Assembly: GCA_028284415.1 (NCBI GenBank)
Contig: JANQRU010000005.1
Span: 434,001 to 498,000, forward strand
Length of the DNA stretch: 64,000 nt
Direction: 5' to 3'
Source: Pyrinomonadaceae bacterium
GTDB lineage: Bacteria > Acidobacteriota > Blastocatellia > Pyrinomonadales > Pyrinomonadaceae
Within the stretch, counting starts at the first letter, position 1, and each line of letters starts with the position of its first letter. The translations under genes were made by a program, and so were the position numbers. Under the pieces are notes generated by a model. The model made no database searches. It had not been told where the DNA came from and worked only from the letters and a program-made list of their open reading frames with translations. Positions 18,401-25,651 of the stretch are shown piece after piece.

Positions 18401-20699
18401 TCCAGATTTCATTTGATGTCCCGACTGCCGCTTTTACTTTAGTTGGTCTGCCTAAAGCATCATAATCTGTTGCAGTAGAGACATTGTTATCAACATCAGT
18501 TGTGCTGGTTACTAATCCTGTGTAGAAATCATACGTTGATGTCGCAGTTCTTTCTACACTTGTATTGTAAGCAGTTTCAGTCTTAGTTGGATAAAGTCCT
18601 GCGTAACCATTAACTGCTCCGTAAGTGATTTTTGTTTGATATCCTTTCGGATCTGTAATCAAAGTAGGATTTCCGTAAGTGTCATACGTTGTTAAGGTTC
18701 GATTCCAATTAGAACTTGTCAAAGCTTGAGTGTAAGCCCCCTTGGTTGAGTCCCAAACTCTGAGCTCAGTGACATTCCCTTTAGTGGAATAGTTATCATA
18801 AATGAATTGAGTATGTGCAACAGGTGTCCCCGAAGGCGTTTTAATAGTTGTATATTGAACAGCATCTCTTTTAGCAGGAGAACTTGTATTCCAATATCCC
18901 TTACTTGAGTTTGATGTTGCTGAATTATAAAAGACGTTAGAAGTTATTCTCTTTAATACCGCCCCGCTAGGTATGCCATTGGGTTTACCTTGTGAATCCC
19001 TCGGAATCGAACTATAAGCAACCCAGTCATATTCCTTGGTCTCTGTAGAGTTACCGTTTGGGTCAATCGTATTATCTACAATTTTAGTTAATGATGGATT
19101 CCCATTGGCGTCGGGAATGGTTGTGTAGCTTGTTTTGACGTAGGAGTTTACTGCTGCACTGGTATTAGCATTTGTTCCCGGTGGACGGTTAAATTCCCAA
19201 CGGCTTTCAGTTACATTTCCGTGATTATCAGAAGTTTTCGTTACCAAACCGCTGTATGGACTTTCTGTTGAAGTATCCCCATACACATTGGTCGTAACTG
19301 TCCCATCGGGTGAGGTAACTGTGCTTGTAGATTTACCGATATTGTAATTCCAAACATCAGAAGTGCTGTTTGAATTGCCATCATACTCTTCGAGATAGGT
19401 CAAAGTTTTTTTGGAAACAGAATTCTCCAAAACCATATTAGTTGTTGTTAATGAACCAAAATCTGTGTCCCACTTGTATTCATAATCGGTAGTCGCTCCC
19501 GATGGTAATGTAACCGAAGATAGTTCCCCCCAACCATTATTGTTTTCCTGATTGTAGTTAAACTCATAATAGAGATTGCCCAGTTGTGTCGGCAAAGTGA
19601 TTCGATCAACTACCTTTAGTGCCATCGAAAGAGTTTGAACTGACGTCCCACTACGACCGATTCCACCGCTTGCTCCGGTCGTTGTATATTGTTTTGTGAA
19701 AGAGACTGTTTTCCATTTTACTTTCCATTTGAGTTGCTGATTGCCAACTCCCTGCATAATTATGTGGTCTTCATTTGGGGCTGCATTTTTTTGAATTGAT
19801 ATGCTTCTTCCAAAGTTATCGGTTAAACCTTGAATATAATTTCCATTTCGGTCGGTGGTACGAATGCCATTACCATCTTTTCTGATTTTGCTACCATCCG
19901 GTAAATACATAGTCCATGGATTTGTCTCTCCGCGTCCGGTATTGCCTGCATAATCTACAACTAGTTTTGTGTAAGACCCGTCAATGCTGTAATAAGTCAT
20001 TCCAGATGAAGAATAAAGTGTTGCACCACTATTACAATTTGAAGTATTGTAACCGCTTGGCATTACCGCAAAATAACCATCGTTATAAATGTCTGTAAAT
20101 CCAGTCGGACGAAACTCCTTTCTACTTCCATCAGGCATATTGATATAAACCTTCATCGAATACGCATTTTTTCCTGCATCAGAACCATTACAGTCATACC
20201 ATGATGAATTTTCAAAACGACTAATTACATCAAGAGAATAGCTAAGAACTCCGTCTCTGGTGTATTTCCATCCACCGTTATCACTAACTCTCAGCATATT
20301 TTGACTAGCCATTTGTCCACTACTATCAAGAGTGTCTTCAACGGTTGTGTCATAGAGTTTGCTGTTATACATCAGGGAAATGGATTTGCCGACTTCACCA
20401 CGACCTTTCGGAAGTGAAACAAGCGGAATATTTAACATCAGATTGCCGTTAGTTGTATTAACTGTTTCGATATCGGAAATAGAATGAGAAGAACCGGGTT
20501 GAAAGCCACGATCAGGATTTGGCGGCGGGTCTTGAGCGAAACCTGATATTGCGAACAACAGCAAGATGACAAATGCTTTAACTATCCCCAAGCTTATTTT
20601 GTTTTTTGAGGTTAGTTTGTTTGAATTTTTAATTTTATTTGGCTTGCTCATTTTCAATTCTTTCGCTAAATCATTGTTTGTAAATTTTGATGGATACAT
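15405..20699 (-). CDS. RHS/YD-repeat secreted protein with unassigned C-terminal tail
   Basis: The 1764-residue protein starts with an extended signal peptide (basic residues 17-38, hydrophobic 40-53, cleavage near GFAQ). A long series of YD repeats follows ('YDANGNVLTTI', 'YDFNGNLIGD', 'YDGNGKRIKK' types) and builds the RHS shell. The RHS-associated core is at about 1395-1506: FTGYERDEETGLDFAEARYY, then VDPL, and finally NRYVYVMNSPLKYTDPTGL. After it comes a 258-residue tail (1507-1764), beta-rich and Gly/Ser/Asn-rich, with one CYYLC segment and 'SLGFGTPSIT'. I recognise no nuclease, deaminase or peptidase motif in the tail. AGGAAGAG precedes the first ATG. It may be a contact toxin or surface polymer. 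Confidence 0.88.
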   Translation of the reverse strand: MYPSKFTNNDLAKELKMSKPNKIKNSNKLTSKNKISLGIVKAFVILLLFAISGFAQDPPPNPDRGFQPGSSHSISDIETVNTTNGNLMLNIPLVSLPKGRGEVGKSISLMYNSKLYDTTVEDTLDSSGQMASQNMLRVSDNGGWKYTRDGVLSYSLDVISRFENSSWYDCNGSDAGKNAYSMKVYINMPDGSRKEFRPTGFTDIYNDGYFAVMPSGYNTSNCNSGATLYSSSGMTYYSIDGSYTKLVVDYAGNTGRGETNPWTMYLPDGSKIRKDGNGIRTTDRNGNYIQGLTDNFGRSISIQKNAAPNEDHIIMQGVGNQQLKWKVKWKTVSFTKQYTTTGASGGIGRSGTSVQTLSMALKVVDRITLPTQLGNLYYEFNYNQENNNGWGELSSVTLPSGATTDYEYKWDTDFGSLTTTNMVLENSVSKKTLTYLEEYDGNSNSTSDVWNYNIGKSTSTVTSPDGTVTTNVYGDTSTESPYSGLVTKTSDNHGNVTESRWEFNRPPGTNANTSAAVNSYVKTSYTTIPDANGNPSLTKIVDNTIDPNGNSTETKEYDWVAYSSIPRDSQGKPNGIPSGAVLKRITSNVFYNSATSNSSKGYWNTSSPAKRDAVQYTTIKTPSGTPVAHTQFIYDNYSTKGNVTELRVWDSTKGAYTQALTSSNWNRTLTTYDTYGNPTLITDPKGYQTKITYGAVNGYAGLYPTKTETAYNTSVERTATSTYDFYTGLVTSTTDVDNNVSTATDYDALGRPTKVKAAVGTSNEIWTQTEYGDLERRVIKRSDLYALGDAKKVSISHYDQLGRPRLVRTLENSATEDEYDETDGIKVQTRYETSNPYTYSLTSNPYRAAYSNQAGSEQTMGWSRSKSWNHGRRSEAEHFSGASLPAPWGSNSNSTGVVVTETDANASTVTNQAGKQRRNISNALGQVTRVDEPNSSGSLGTVSSPTQATYYSYNTQGNMVEVTQGVQKRYFLYDSLGRLIRVRQPEQQVNTALNLSGQGTSNTQWTTASTYDANGNVLTTIDAKNVTTTYTYDQLNRTLTRTYSDGTPTATFTYDDSSVPFSKGQLTKTSNSVSTSQITAFDNMGRVLTSQQITDGQTYTSSYQYNLSGRLTQETYPTGRVITNTFDSDGDISQITGQMGSTNKTYADLITYFASKQIEKLRIGNGLWEAAKLNSKMQATEIGLGTSATNLNLWKINLDYGELNTNGTVDTTKNTGNIAKQTISFSGLANPFIQTYKFDSLDRLIEAKETNNGTQTWKQTFDYDRYGNRTSFTQIVGSTQLPINNQTLPTVDPNTNRFQTSQGYTYDFNGNLIGDAEGRQFVFNADNKQTQVKDSQNTVIGQYYYDGNGKRIKKITAQETITFVYSGGKLVAEYSTQTPQSQATTKYIATDTLGSIRAITDQNANIVSRRDFMPFGEDLYAGTPSRTTNDGYKVIGDSVRQKFTGYERDEETGLDFAEARYYKNNHGRFTAVDPLLASGKSANPQTFNRYVYVMNSPLKYTDPTGLQAATHIGDVYGHRNVGFHKAPFDIYKKPYRGPSIFVDADDGFTYSVTRNGYYALGKTEELNRRAASTMPKARLKTWGELMTETVTQSKGNVQPFAASVANDPLFNLLERATNPDSVSVSYNLPLIDTGVQLELTRDFDPIIGFRFGINPTDWMSAMDNGNISSMFRPRNLLGGFSANASWIIDSNADRNIREDFYTGTSQSTQVCYYLCAGIENNIPENSRNSRAAFSLGFGTPSITSGVNNSRRVGDIIEDLGNLID

Positions 20700-20787
20700 A
20701 ATCTTCTCTTCCTTTTTCTCTATTCTCTTTTGCTTAGTAATCTTTTTCAGAACTTTAGTCTTTCTATTAGTGTGTTTTTCTAATTAT

Positions 20788-21270
20788 TTACTCTTCCTCA
20801 AAATGCCAATCACACTGACAAGTTGACCAATTCCAAGTTCCCTGCCCTCTAATCTCACATTGCTGAACCTGAAATGGATTTGGATTACAACCTGGCGTCG
20901 GTGTCGGAGTTGGGGTTGGAGTTGGTGTCGGCGTCGGTGTTGGTGTTGGCGTCGGAGTAGATGTAGGTGTTGGTGTCGGCGTAACTGTCGGAGTTGGCTG
21001 AGTGTAATCTTCAATCGCTAACATTCTATCTCCAGCGTAGATGTATTCTTTTGACAAATTTGGTGCTGTCGGTGGTGGTGGCGAAGCAAAAGGATTCCAC
21101 AAGTTTTTCGCTGTGGCTGGCAATTCTTTTCCTAACCAGCTATATTTTTTGCCCGTCTTTTTGTCTTCATGAGGGAGCAATCCCATCTGTGCCATTGCTC
21201 CGATTCCGACTAAGAGAACCAGTCCGACTATAGTTAATTTTGAGATTATTGTTTTCTTTTCTATTTTCAT
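20788..21270 (-). CDS. Secreted Thr-Pro-linker protein, accessory of the RHS operon
   Basis: The 160-residue product has an N-terminal hydrophobic segment containing 'LVGIGAMAQMGLLP'. Next comes a module ending 'KEYIYAGDRMLAIED' that is shared with the upstream gene, then about 34 residues of Thr-Pro repeats. A short Cys-rich end follows, with C-x9-C, a Trp pair and a final CQC. The first in-frame ATG is at 21270, with AGGT 10 bases before it; a TTG at 21294 is less likely. It precedes the RHS gene by 88 bases. The rigid Thr-Pro stalk suggests that the Cys-rich tip is displayed outside the cell. I do not recognise a named family. Confidence 0.7.
   Translation of the reverse strand: MKIEKKTIISKLTIVGLVLLVGIGAMAQMGLLPHEDKKTGKKYSWLGKELPATAKNLWNPFASPPPPTAPNLSKEYIYAGDRMLAIEDYTQPTPTVTPTPTPTSTPTPTPTPTPTPTPTPTPTPTPGCNPNPFQVQQCEIRGQGTWNWSTCQCDWHFEEE
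20894..20999 (-). repeat. Hexanucleotide tandem array encoding the Thr-Pro stalk
   Basis: About 17 degenerate copies of a GGTGTC-type hexamer (plus-strand view) run without a break and encode alternating Thr and Pro on the minus strand. Length changes in whole units would keep the reading frame, so stalk length may vary between strains. Confidence 0.85.
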
Positions 21271-21316
21271 TATCTTTTTACCTATTTGTTTCAACTTTTA
21301 ACTAATGACTACTTAA

Positions 21317-22168
21317 CTAACTTCCCCAAGCCTCAAGTTCGACAACATTAGAAAGACCATATGCTGCTCCCGTTATATATACTCTGATTTTTGTTGTTGT
21401 TATCGGTGTAAATGTGAACTTTCTCCAGACCTTGTCATTCCCTGTCACAGATTCAATCGTGACCCATCCTGAACCATCCCAATACTGCACTTGATAATCC
21501 GTTATTCCATAACTTGTAAATGTCGTTGTTTCGGTTGGTTCTATCGGGTTTGTATAACCATTTTGAATAGTAATAACATTGATCTCATCTATCGTTTTAC
21601 TTCCATTAAACTCGACTTGTAACCAATCAGGGAAAACACCACTTGTTCCATCAGTCCAAGTTCCGTCAGGAGTTGCATAACCTGTACCTTTGCGGTCGCC
21701 ATTATTGGCAGCACTTGGTGGGAAATTGCTGTTAAATTGTGATGATGAGGTTGCTGTCCCTCCATTTGTTGCTAATGCATGATTGGTTCGATTATTTTGA
21801 TTACTTCCACCATTTTCTTCGATAGCTAATAATCTATCTCCCGCATAAATGTATTCTTTTGGTAATTGTAATGTTGGATTTGGTGGTGGATTTGCAAATG
21901 GATTCCATATGTTTGTGACATTCTGCGGCAGTTCCGTTCTAAACCATCCATATTTCTTACTTGTTTTCTTATCAATATATGGCAATAATCCCATCTGAGC
22001 CATTGCTCCGATTCCGACCAAGAGAATAAGACTAGTTGCAACAGTTTGTGAGAGCAGCCTTTTTCTATTTATTTTCTTAAGCTTTTTGAGAAAACTTATT
22101 CTTCCTTTTTTCTCAAGTTTAGTTTGATTTACTTTCTTTGTGCTTTTTCTTTCTTCTGATGCATTCAT
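21317..22168 (-). CDS. Secreted discoidin-like (F5/8 type C) domain protein, first gene of the RHS operon
   Basis: The 283-residue product has a basic N-terminus and one hydrophobic segment ('LILLVGIGAMAQMGLLP'). It shares the 'KEYIYAGDRLLAIEE' module with the next gene, then has a low-complexity Asn/Ser stretch. Residues about 140-283 form a galactose-binding-like F5/8 C domain: 'NHALATNGGTATSSS', 'YATPDGTWTDGT', 'WLQVEFNGSKTIDEINVIT', 'TDYQVQYWDGSGW', 'TTTKIRVYITGA'. Such domains bind sugars or surfaces. AGGAAG lies 8 bases before the ATG. It is followed by the Thr-Pro protein after 46 bases. Its role is probably adhesion or cell-surface recognition linked to the RHS protein. Confidence 0.8.
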   Translation of the reverse strand: MNASEERKSTKKVNQTKLEKKGRISFLKKLKKINRKRLLSQTVATSLILLVGIGAMAQMGLLPYIDKKTSKKYGWFRTELPQNVTNIWNPFANPPPNPTLQLPKEYIYAGDRLLAIEENGGSNQNNRTNHALATNGGTATSSSQFNSNFPPSAANNGDRKGTGYATPDGTWTDGTSGVFPDWLQVEFNGSKTIDEINVITIQNGYTNPIEPTETTTFTSYGITDYQVQYWDGSGWVTIESVTGNDKVWRKFTFTPITTTKIRVYITGAAYGLSNVVELEAWGS

Positions 22169-22515
22169 TTGATCATCTTCCTATCTGTCTATTCTCTTAG
22201 GCATACCAATTCCTTCTTGTTGATCTTTATTGAATAAAAATACTTGTAAAAATCCATCTTTCATTTCGCTTTCAGGCTAAGGAAGGTGCCATGAATCAAA
22301 CGAGCTATCAGATTCAAAACTTTTGTAAACCTATGAAAAGAAAGACTGGAGTCTTACTAAATTAATAAATAAATGGTTTGAATAAATTGAATAGAAATCG
22401 TGAGAGAAAGAGAAAAGAGGCTTTAAAAATAAAAACGCATCTTTTTTCTAAAGCGAAGATAGAGAATTTTCTACAAATCCAAATGAATAGTCATTCATTT
22501 ATCTTGCTTTATCAC

Positions 22516-22632
22516 AAAAAGATGCTGTATGATGCTTTTAGGGTTAGGCATCTTTAGTACATCTTTTTGTACTTTAGATTTCTATTCGAGTCTGGAAAGT
22601 AACGCCAATTACATTCCAGACTTTTTCTTTTT
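22516..22632 (+). ncRNA. Candidate structured RNA ending in an intrinsic terminator
   Basis: Three hairpins follow each other on the plus strand: AAAGATGC/GCATCTTT (22518-22555), AGTAC/GTACT (22556-22573) and the terminator GTCTGGAA/TTCCAGAC (22590-22621) with its T-tract. No coding frame lies upstream, so the terminator must end a non-coding transcript, or else it is a relic. The 5' end and promoter are unknown. Confidence 0.3.
22590..22632 (+). terminator. Orphan intrinsic terminator
   Basis: An 8-bp perfect stem (GTCTGGAA / TTCCAGAC) with a 16-base loop is followed by TTTTTCTTTTT. It is oriented for plus-strand transcription, with no plus-strand gene for thousands of bases upstream. Confidence 0.65.
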
Positions 22633-22689
22633 CAAACTGTCAAATTCAAAAATCCGTATAAGATTCAATATCTCATTGTCAAACTAAAA

Positions 22690-22743
22690 AAGTCACCACG
22701 AATTTTTGACTTTAGTGCTAAAACCAAAAATTTGTGGTGACTT
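22690..22743. repeat. 54-bp near-perfect inverted repeat
   Basis: The arms AAGTCACCACGAATTTTTG (22690-22708) and its complement (22725-22743) differ at one position, which would form a G-U pair in RNA. An inner TTTAG/CTAAA stem closes the loop. There is no T-tract, so it is not a standard terminator. It could be a REP-like element, a protein-binding palindrome or part of a longer RNA. Confidence 0.75.
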
Positions 22744-23172
22744 CGTAAAAACTTGTTTAGAGTGTAGGAGCATAAACTACAATACCTTGCTATATATTCA
22801 TTAATAATAATTAGTTTATTGAAAACTAATTTGGGCTTTCAATAATCCCCTTAAGTTTTTAAATACCGAGCTGAACTAAGTGTATTAAAAACGTATATCA
22901 ACATCACAATGGCTGTCAAGTAATATTTTACCCTTTTTTATAAACCACTTACTTTCAATAACTTAGGGCTCTTTATTTTTAATATTGTTTCTTCCATAAG
23001 TACAACCTCAGTATTTTACATTTCATAAGTTTGTTTGCTGCCTTATCTATTTTGTTTGATCTTCACGTCATTATTATTGGACATTATTTTTATGATATTC
23101 TCTGTCTGTATAAAAGCTTAAGTTTCTATTTTTTTATTCGAAGAGTATATAAAGTAGTTATAAAATTAAATA

Positions 23173-24072
23173 ATGAATGATAAGTCTTACAAAAGCGGTT
23201 ATGTTGCGTTGATTGGGCGTCCTAATGCGGGCAAATCAACCCTTTTAAATCATCTTGTTGGTGAAAAAATTGCCGCTGTTTCAAATAAACCACAAACGAC
23301 ACGCCATAAGATTCAAGGTATTGTAACTTTTGATGAAGGTCAGGTCGTTTTTGTTGATACCCCAGGAGTTCATAAACCTGGTTATTTGCTTAATCGTCGT
23401 ATGATGGCGGCGGTTCATGATGCGATTCTATCAGTGGATTTGGTAGTCCTTCTGCGGGATGCTTCAGTTTCTACGGGAAATGGCGACAGATTTGTTCTAG
23501 ATTTGGTCAAGAAAAGTAAAAAGCCTGCCGTTTTGCTTCTAAACAAAATAGATAAATTAAAAGATAAAACCAAGTTACTTCCGCTAATAGAATTTTATTC
23601 CGCCGAACACGATTTCAAAGAAATAGTTCCAGTTTCCGCACTCAAGGGCGAAGCTATCGAATTAATGCTCAAAGAAATTATCAAACACCTGCCCGAAAGC
23701 GAACCGATCTTTTCCGAAGATGAAATGACCGACCAATCTCTGCGTGTGATAGTTGCAGAAATGGTGAGGGAAAAAATCCTTGAATCAACTGGTGATGAAA
23801 TTCCTTATGTGACGGCTGTGATTACGGAAAAATTTGATGAGTCCAACCCGAAAACAACTAAAATCTATTGTGCGATCTATGTTGAGCGACCTTCGCAAAA
23901 ACGAATAGTTATCGGCAAACAGGGCAAAAGAATCAAAGACATAGGAATAAAAGCTCGTAAAGATATTCAGAATCTGCTTGGCAAAAAAGTCTATCTGGAA
24001 TTATTTGTAAAGGTAGTCAAAGACTGGCGAAATCAAGAGCGGAAACTAGATGAAATTGGAATTAAAGAATAG
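23173..24072 (+). CDS. era: GTPase Era
   Basis: The 299-residue Era GTPase is essential in most bacteria for 16S rRNA 3'-end processing and 30S assembly. G1 GRPNAGKST is at residues 15-23, G3 DTPGVH near 61-66 and G4 NKID near 125-128. The C-terminal KH domain carries the RNA-binding GKQGKRIKDIG loop. Length and motifs match the family throughout. The stop codon TAG is directly followed by the ATG of prmA, so the two are co-transcribed and probably translationally coupled. The start has no strong ribosome-binding site but agrees with the family N-terminus. Confidence 0.97.
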   Translation: MNDKSYKSGYVALIGRPNAGKSTLLNHLVGEKIAAVSNKPQTTRHKIQGIVTFDEGQVVFVDTPGVHKPGYLLNRRMMAAVHDAILSVDLVVLLRDASVSTGNGDRFVLDLVKKSKKPAVLLLNKIDKLKDKTKLLPLIEFYSAEHDFKEIVPVSALKGEAIELMLKEIIKHLPESEPIFSEDEMTDQSLRVIVAEMVREKILESTGDEIPYVTAVITEKFDESNPKTTKIYCAIYVERPSQKRIVIGKQGKRIKDIGIKARKDIQNLLGKKVYLELFVKVVKDWRNQERKLDEIGIKE

Positions 24073-24951
24073 ATGGAAGATCAAAACTGGTTTGCAATCA
24101 AAATCACCGCCGAGCCTCACACCTCCGAAGCGATAGAATTTGCTCTTAACGAACTAAATTCCCTCGGAAATGAAATAAATAATCTTGGTAAACAATCCCA
24201 CAAAGATATTTGCATCATCGGTTATTTTAGCGAATTGCCTGACGATGAATCTTTACAATCTCAACTCAAAACATCTCTTCAGATTTACGGCTTTTCCGAT
24301 GATTCCATAAAAAAAATCGAAACCAAACAAATCGAAAATCAAGATTGGCTTGCCGAATGGAAAAAACACTGGAAGCCGACGGAAACGGATAAATTTATCA
24401 TCGCTCCGCCTTGGGAAAACATCGAGAGAAGCGAAAAAATCATAATCAAAATTGAGCCAAATATGGCTTTCGGAACAGGAACTCACGAAACAACCAAACT
24501 TTGCTTAAAAGCCATTGAAAAAAATTATCAAAGCGATATGTCTTTTTTTGATGTCGGCACGGGAACGGGTATTTTATCTATCGCCGTAGCTAAAATTCAA
24601 GAAAAAAAGATAAGTAAAAGAGGAGAAATTCTTGCCTGTGACATTGATGTTGACTCAATAGAAATTGCTAAAGAAAATGCGAAATTAAATGATACGGAAG
24701 AAATTGAATTTTATGTCGGTTCGATTTCAGAAGATTCTCCTGTGTTTGATTTTGTCTGTGCAAATGTAACGGCGGATATTATTTTGCCAATGCTTTCCCA
24801 GTTAGTAAAAAAATCTATAAAAGTGCTTTTGCTTTCGGGCATTTTAGTCGAGCAAGAAAATCTTGTAGTCAGTAAATTAAACGAACTGGGAATTGAAAAC
24901 TACAAAACTCAAGTTGATGGCGAATGGATTTCAATTACCGTTAAATTTTGA
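24073..24951 (+). CDS. prmA: Ribosomal protein L11 methyltransferase PrmA
   Basis: The 292-residue protein methylates ribosomal protein L11 using S-adenosylmethionine. The N-terminal domain (about 1-100) binds L11. The 'PPWENI' segment and 'IKIEPNMAFGTGTHETT' are PrmA signatures. The SAM-binding motif DVGTGTGILSIA is near residues 161-172, and an Asn-rich 'VCANVTADII' motif IV matches the family. It begins with no gap after era, giving a ribosome-biogenesis pair. Confidence 0.95.
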   Translation: MEDQNWFAIKITAEPHTSEAIEFALNELNSLGNEINNLGKQSHKDICIIGYFSELPDDESLQSQLKTSLQIYGFSDDSIKKIETKQIENQDWLAEWKKHWKPTETDKFIIAPPWENIERSEKIIIKIEPNMAFGTGTHETTKLCLKAIEKNYQSDMSFFDVGTGTGILSIAVAKIQEKKISKRGEILACDIDVDSIEIAKENAKLNDTEEIEFYVGSISEDSPVFDFVCANVTADIILPMLSQLVKKSIKVLLLSGILVEQENLVVSKLNELGIENYKTQVDGEWISITVKF

Positions 24952-25063
24952 GAATTAAATTTGTATTAATTTATTACAATATTGATAAATTTTTGTTGCA
25001 CAGATGAAACACTTCTGTTACTATACCCTCGTTAACAAAATTCAAAATTTAAGGAGAACCGAT

Positions 25064-25588
25064 ATGAGTACAAGTGCAACTGCAAAAACTGGAATTAATG
25101 CCGCATTAATCGCTGAACTACAACATGAAGCGACAACTTCAAGAGCCGTCTTGGAAAGAGTTCCCGAAGACAAATTTGATTGGACACCGCATGAAAAATC
25201 TATGACCTTCGGACGTTTAGCAACACACGTTGCTGAAATGTTTGCTTGGACACAAACAACTTTAGAAACTCCCGAACTAGATTTTGCGAAAGAGCCTTTT
25301 GAACCCTTCGAGCCAAAAACTAATGCTGATCTGCTTGAGTATTTTGATAATTGTGTAAAGCAGGCAATTACCTCTTTAGAAAATGCTACCGATGAATCTT
25401 TTATGAAAGATTGGACAATGAGAAATGGTGATGAAATTTATTTCACAATGCCTAAAATTCAAGTCTTAAGGACTTTTTGTATGAATCATATCTATCATCA
25501 CCGTGGTCAACTTTCCGTCTATCTGCGTCTGAATGACATTCCTGTTCCTGCAATTTATGGTCCGAGTGCAGATGAAGGAAAAATGTAA
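25064..25588 (+). CDS. DinB/YfiT-like metal-binding four-helix protein
   Basis: The 174-residue product belongs to the DinB superfamily of four-helix bundles that bind a divalent metal through three His residues. The candidate ligands are His in 'LATHVAEM' and the 'NHIYHHRGQL' cluster. Known members include thiol-dependent S-transferases and stress proteins of unknown activity, so the substrate cannot be named. The chosen ATG at 25064 has a strong AAGGAGA ribosome-binding site 7 bases upstream; the open frame to 25004 is upstream leader. A strong terminator follows. Confidence 0.88.
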   Translation: MSTSATAKTGINAALIAELQHEATTSRAVLERVPEDKFDWTPHEKSMTFGRLATHVAEMFAWTQTTLETPELDFAKEPFEPFEPKTNADLLEYFDNCVKQAITSLENATDESFMKDWTMRNGDEIYFTMPKIQVLRTFCMNHIYHHRGQLSVYLRLNDIPVPAIYGPSADEGKM

Positions 25589-25606
25589 TCAAAAAATTAT
25601 TGCTTT

Positions 25607-25648
25607 AAAAAGAGCTGGCTTTGTTATCAAAAAGCCAGCTCTTTTTTT
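25607..25648. terminator. Strong bidirectional terminator
   Basis: A 15-bp perfect stem (AAAAGAGCTGGCTTT / AAAGCCAGCTCTTTT) has a T-run on the plus strand and an A/T flank on the other side. It lies between the DinB gene and the convergent propeller gene. Confidence 0.9.
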
Positions 25649-25651
25649 GTG

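Larger units (their letters stand above)
22169..23172. other. 1-kb gene-free region with several hairpins
   Basis: No open frame here is convincing. The left edge must hold the promoter of the RHS operon (minus strand). The middle contains a run of hairpins ending in an intrinsic terminator that faces the plus strand although no plus-strand gene precedes it, and a separate 54-bp near-perfect inverted repeat. The right 400 bases, before era, are plain AT-rich sequence, and I see no clear promoter there. Confidence 0.6.

Noticed and set aside
22181-22264. A 27-codon minus-strand ORF in the leader of the RHS operon, ATG at 22262-22264
   Set aside because: It could be a leader peptide, but it has no recognisable attenuator, and the length fits chance; not called.
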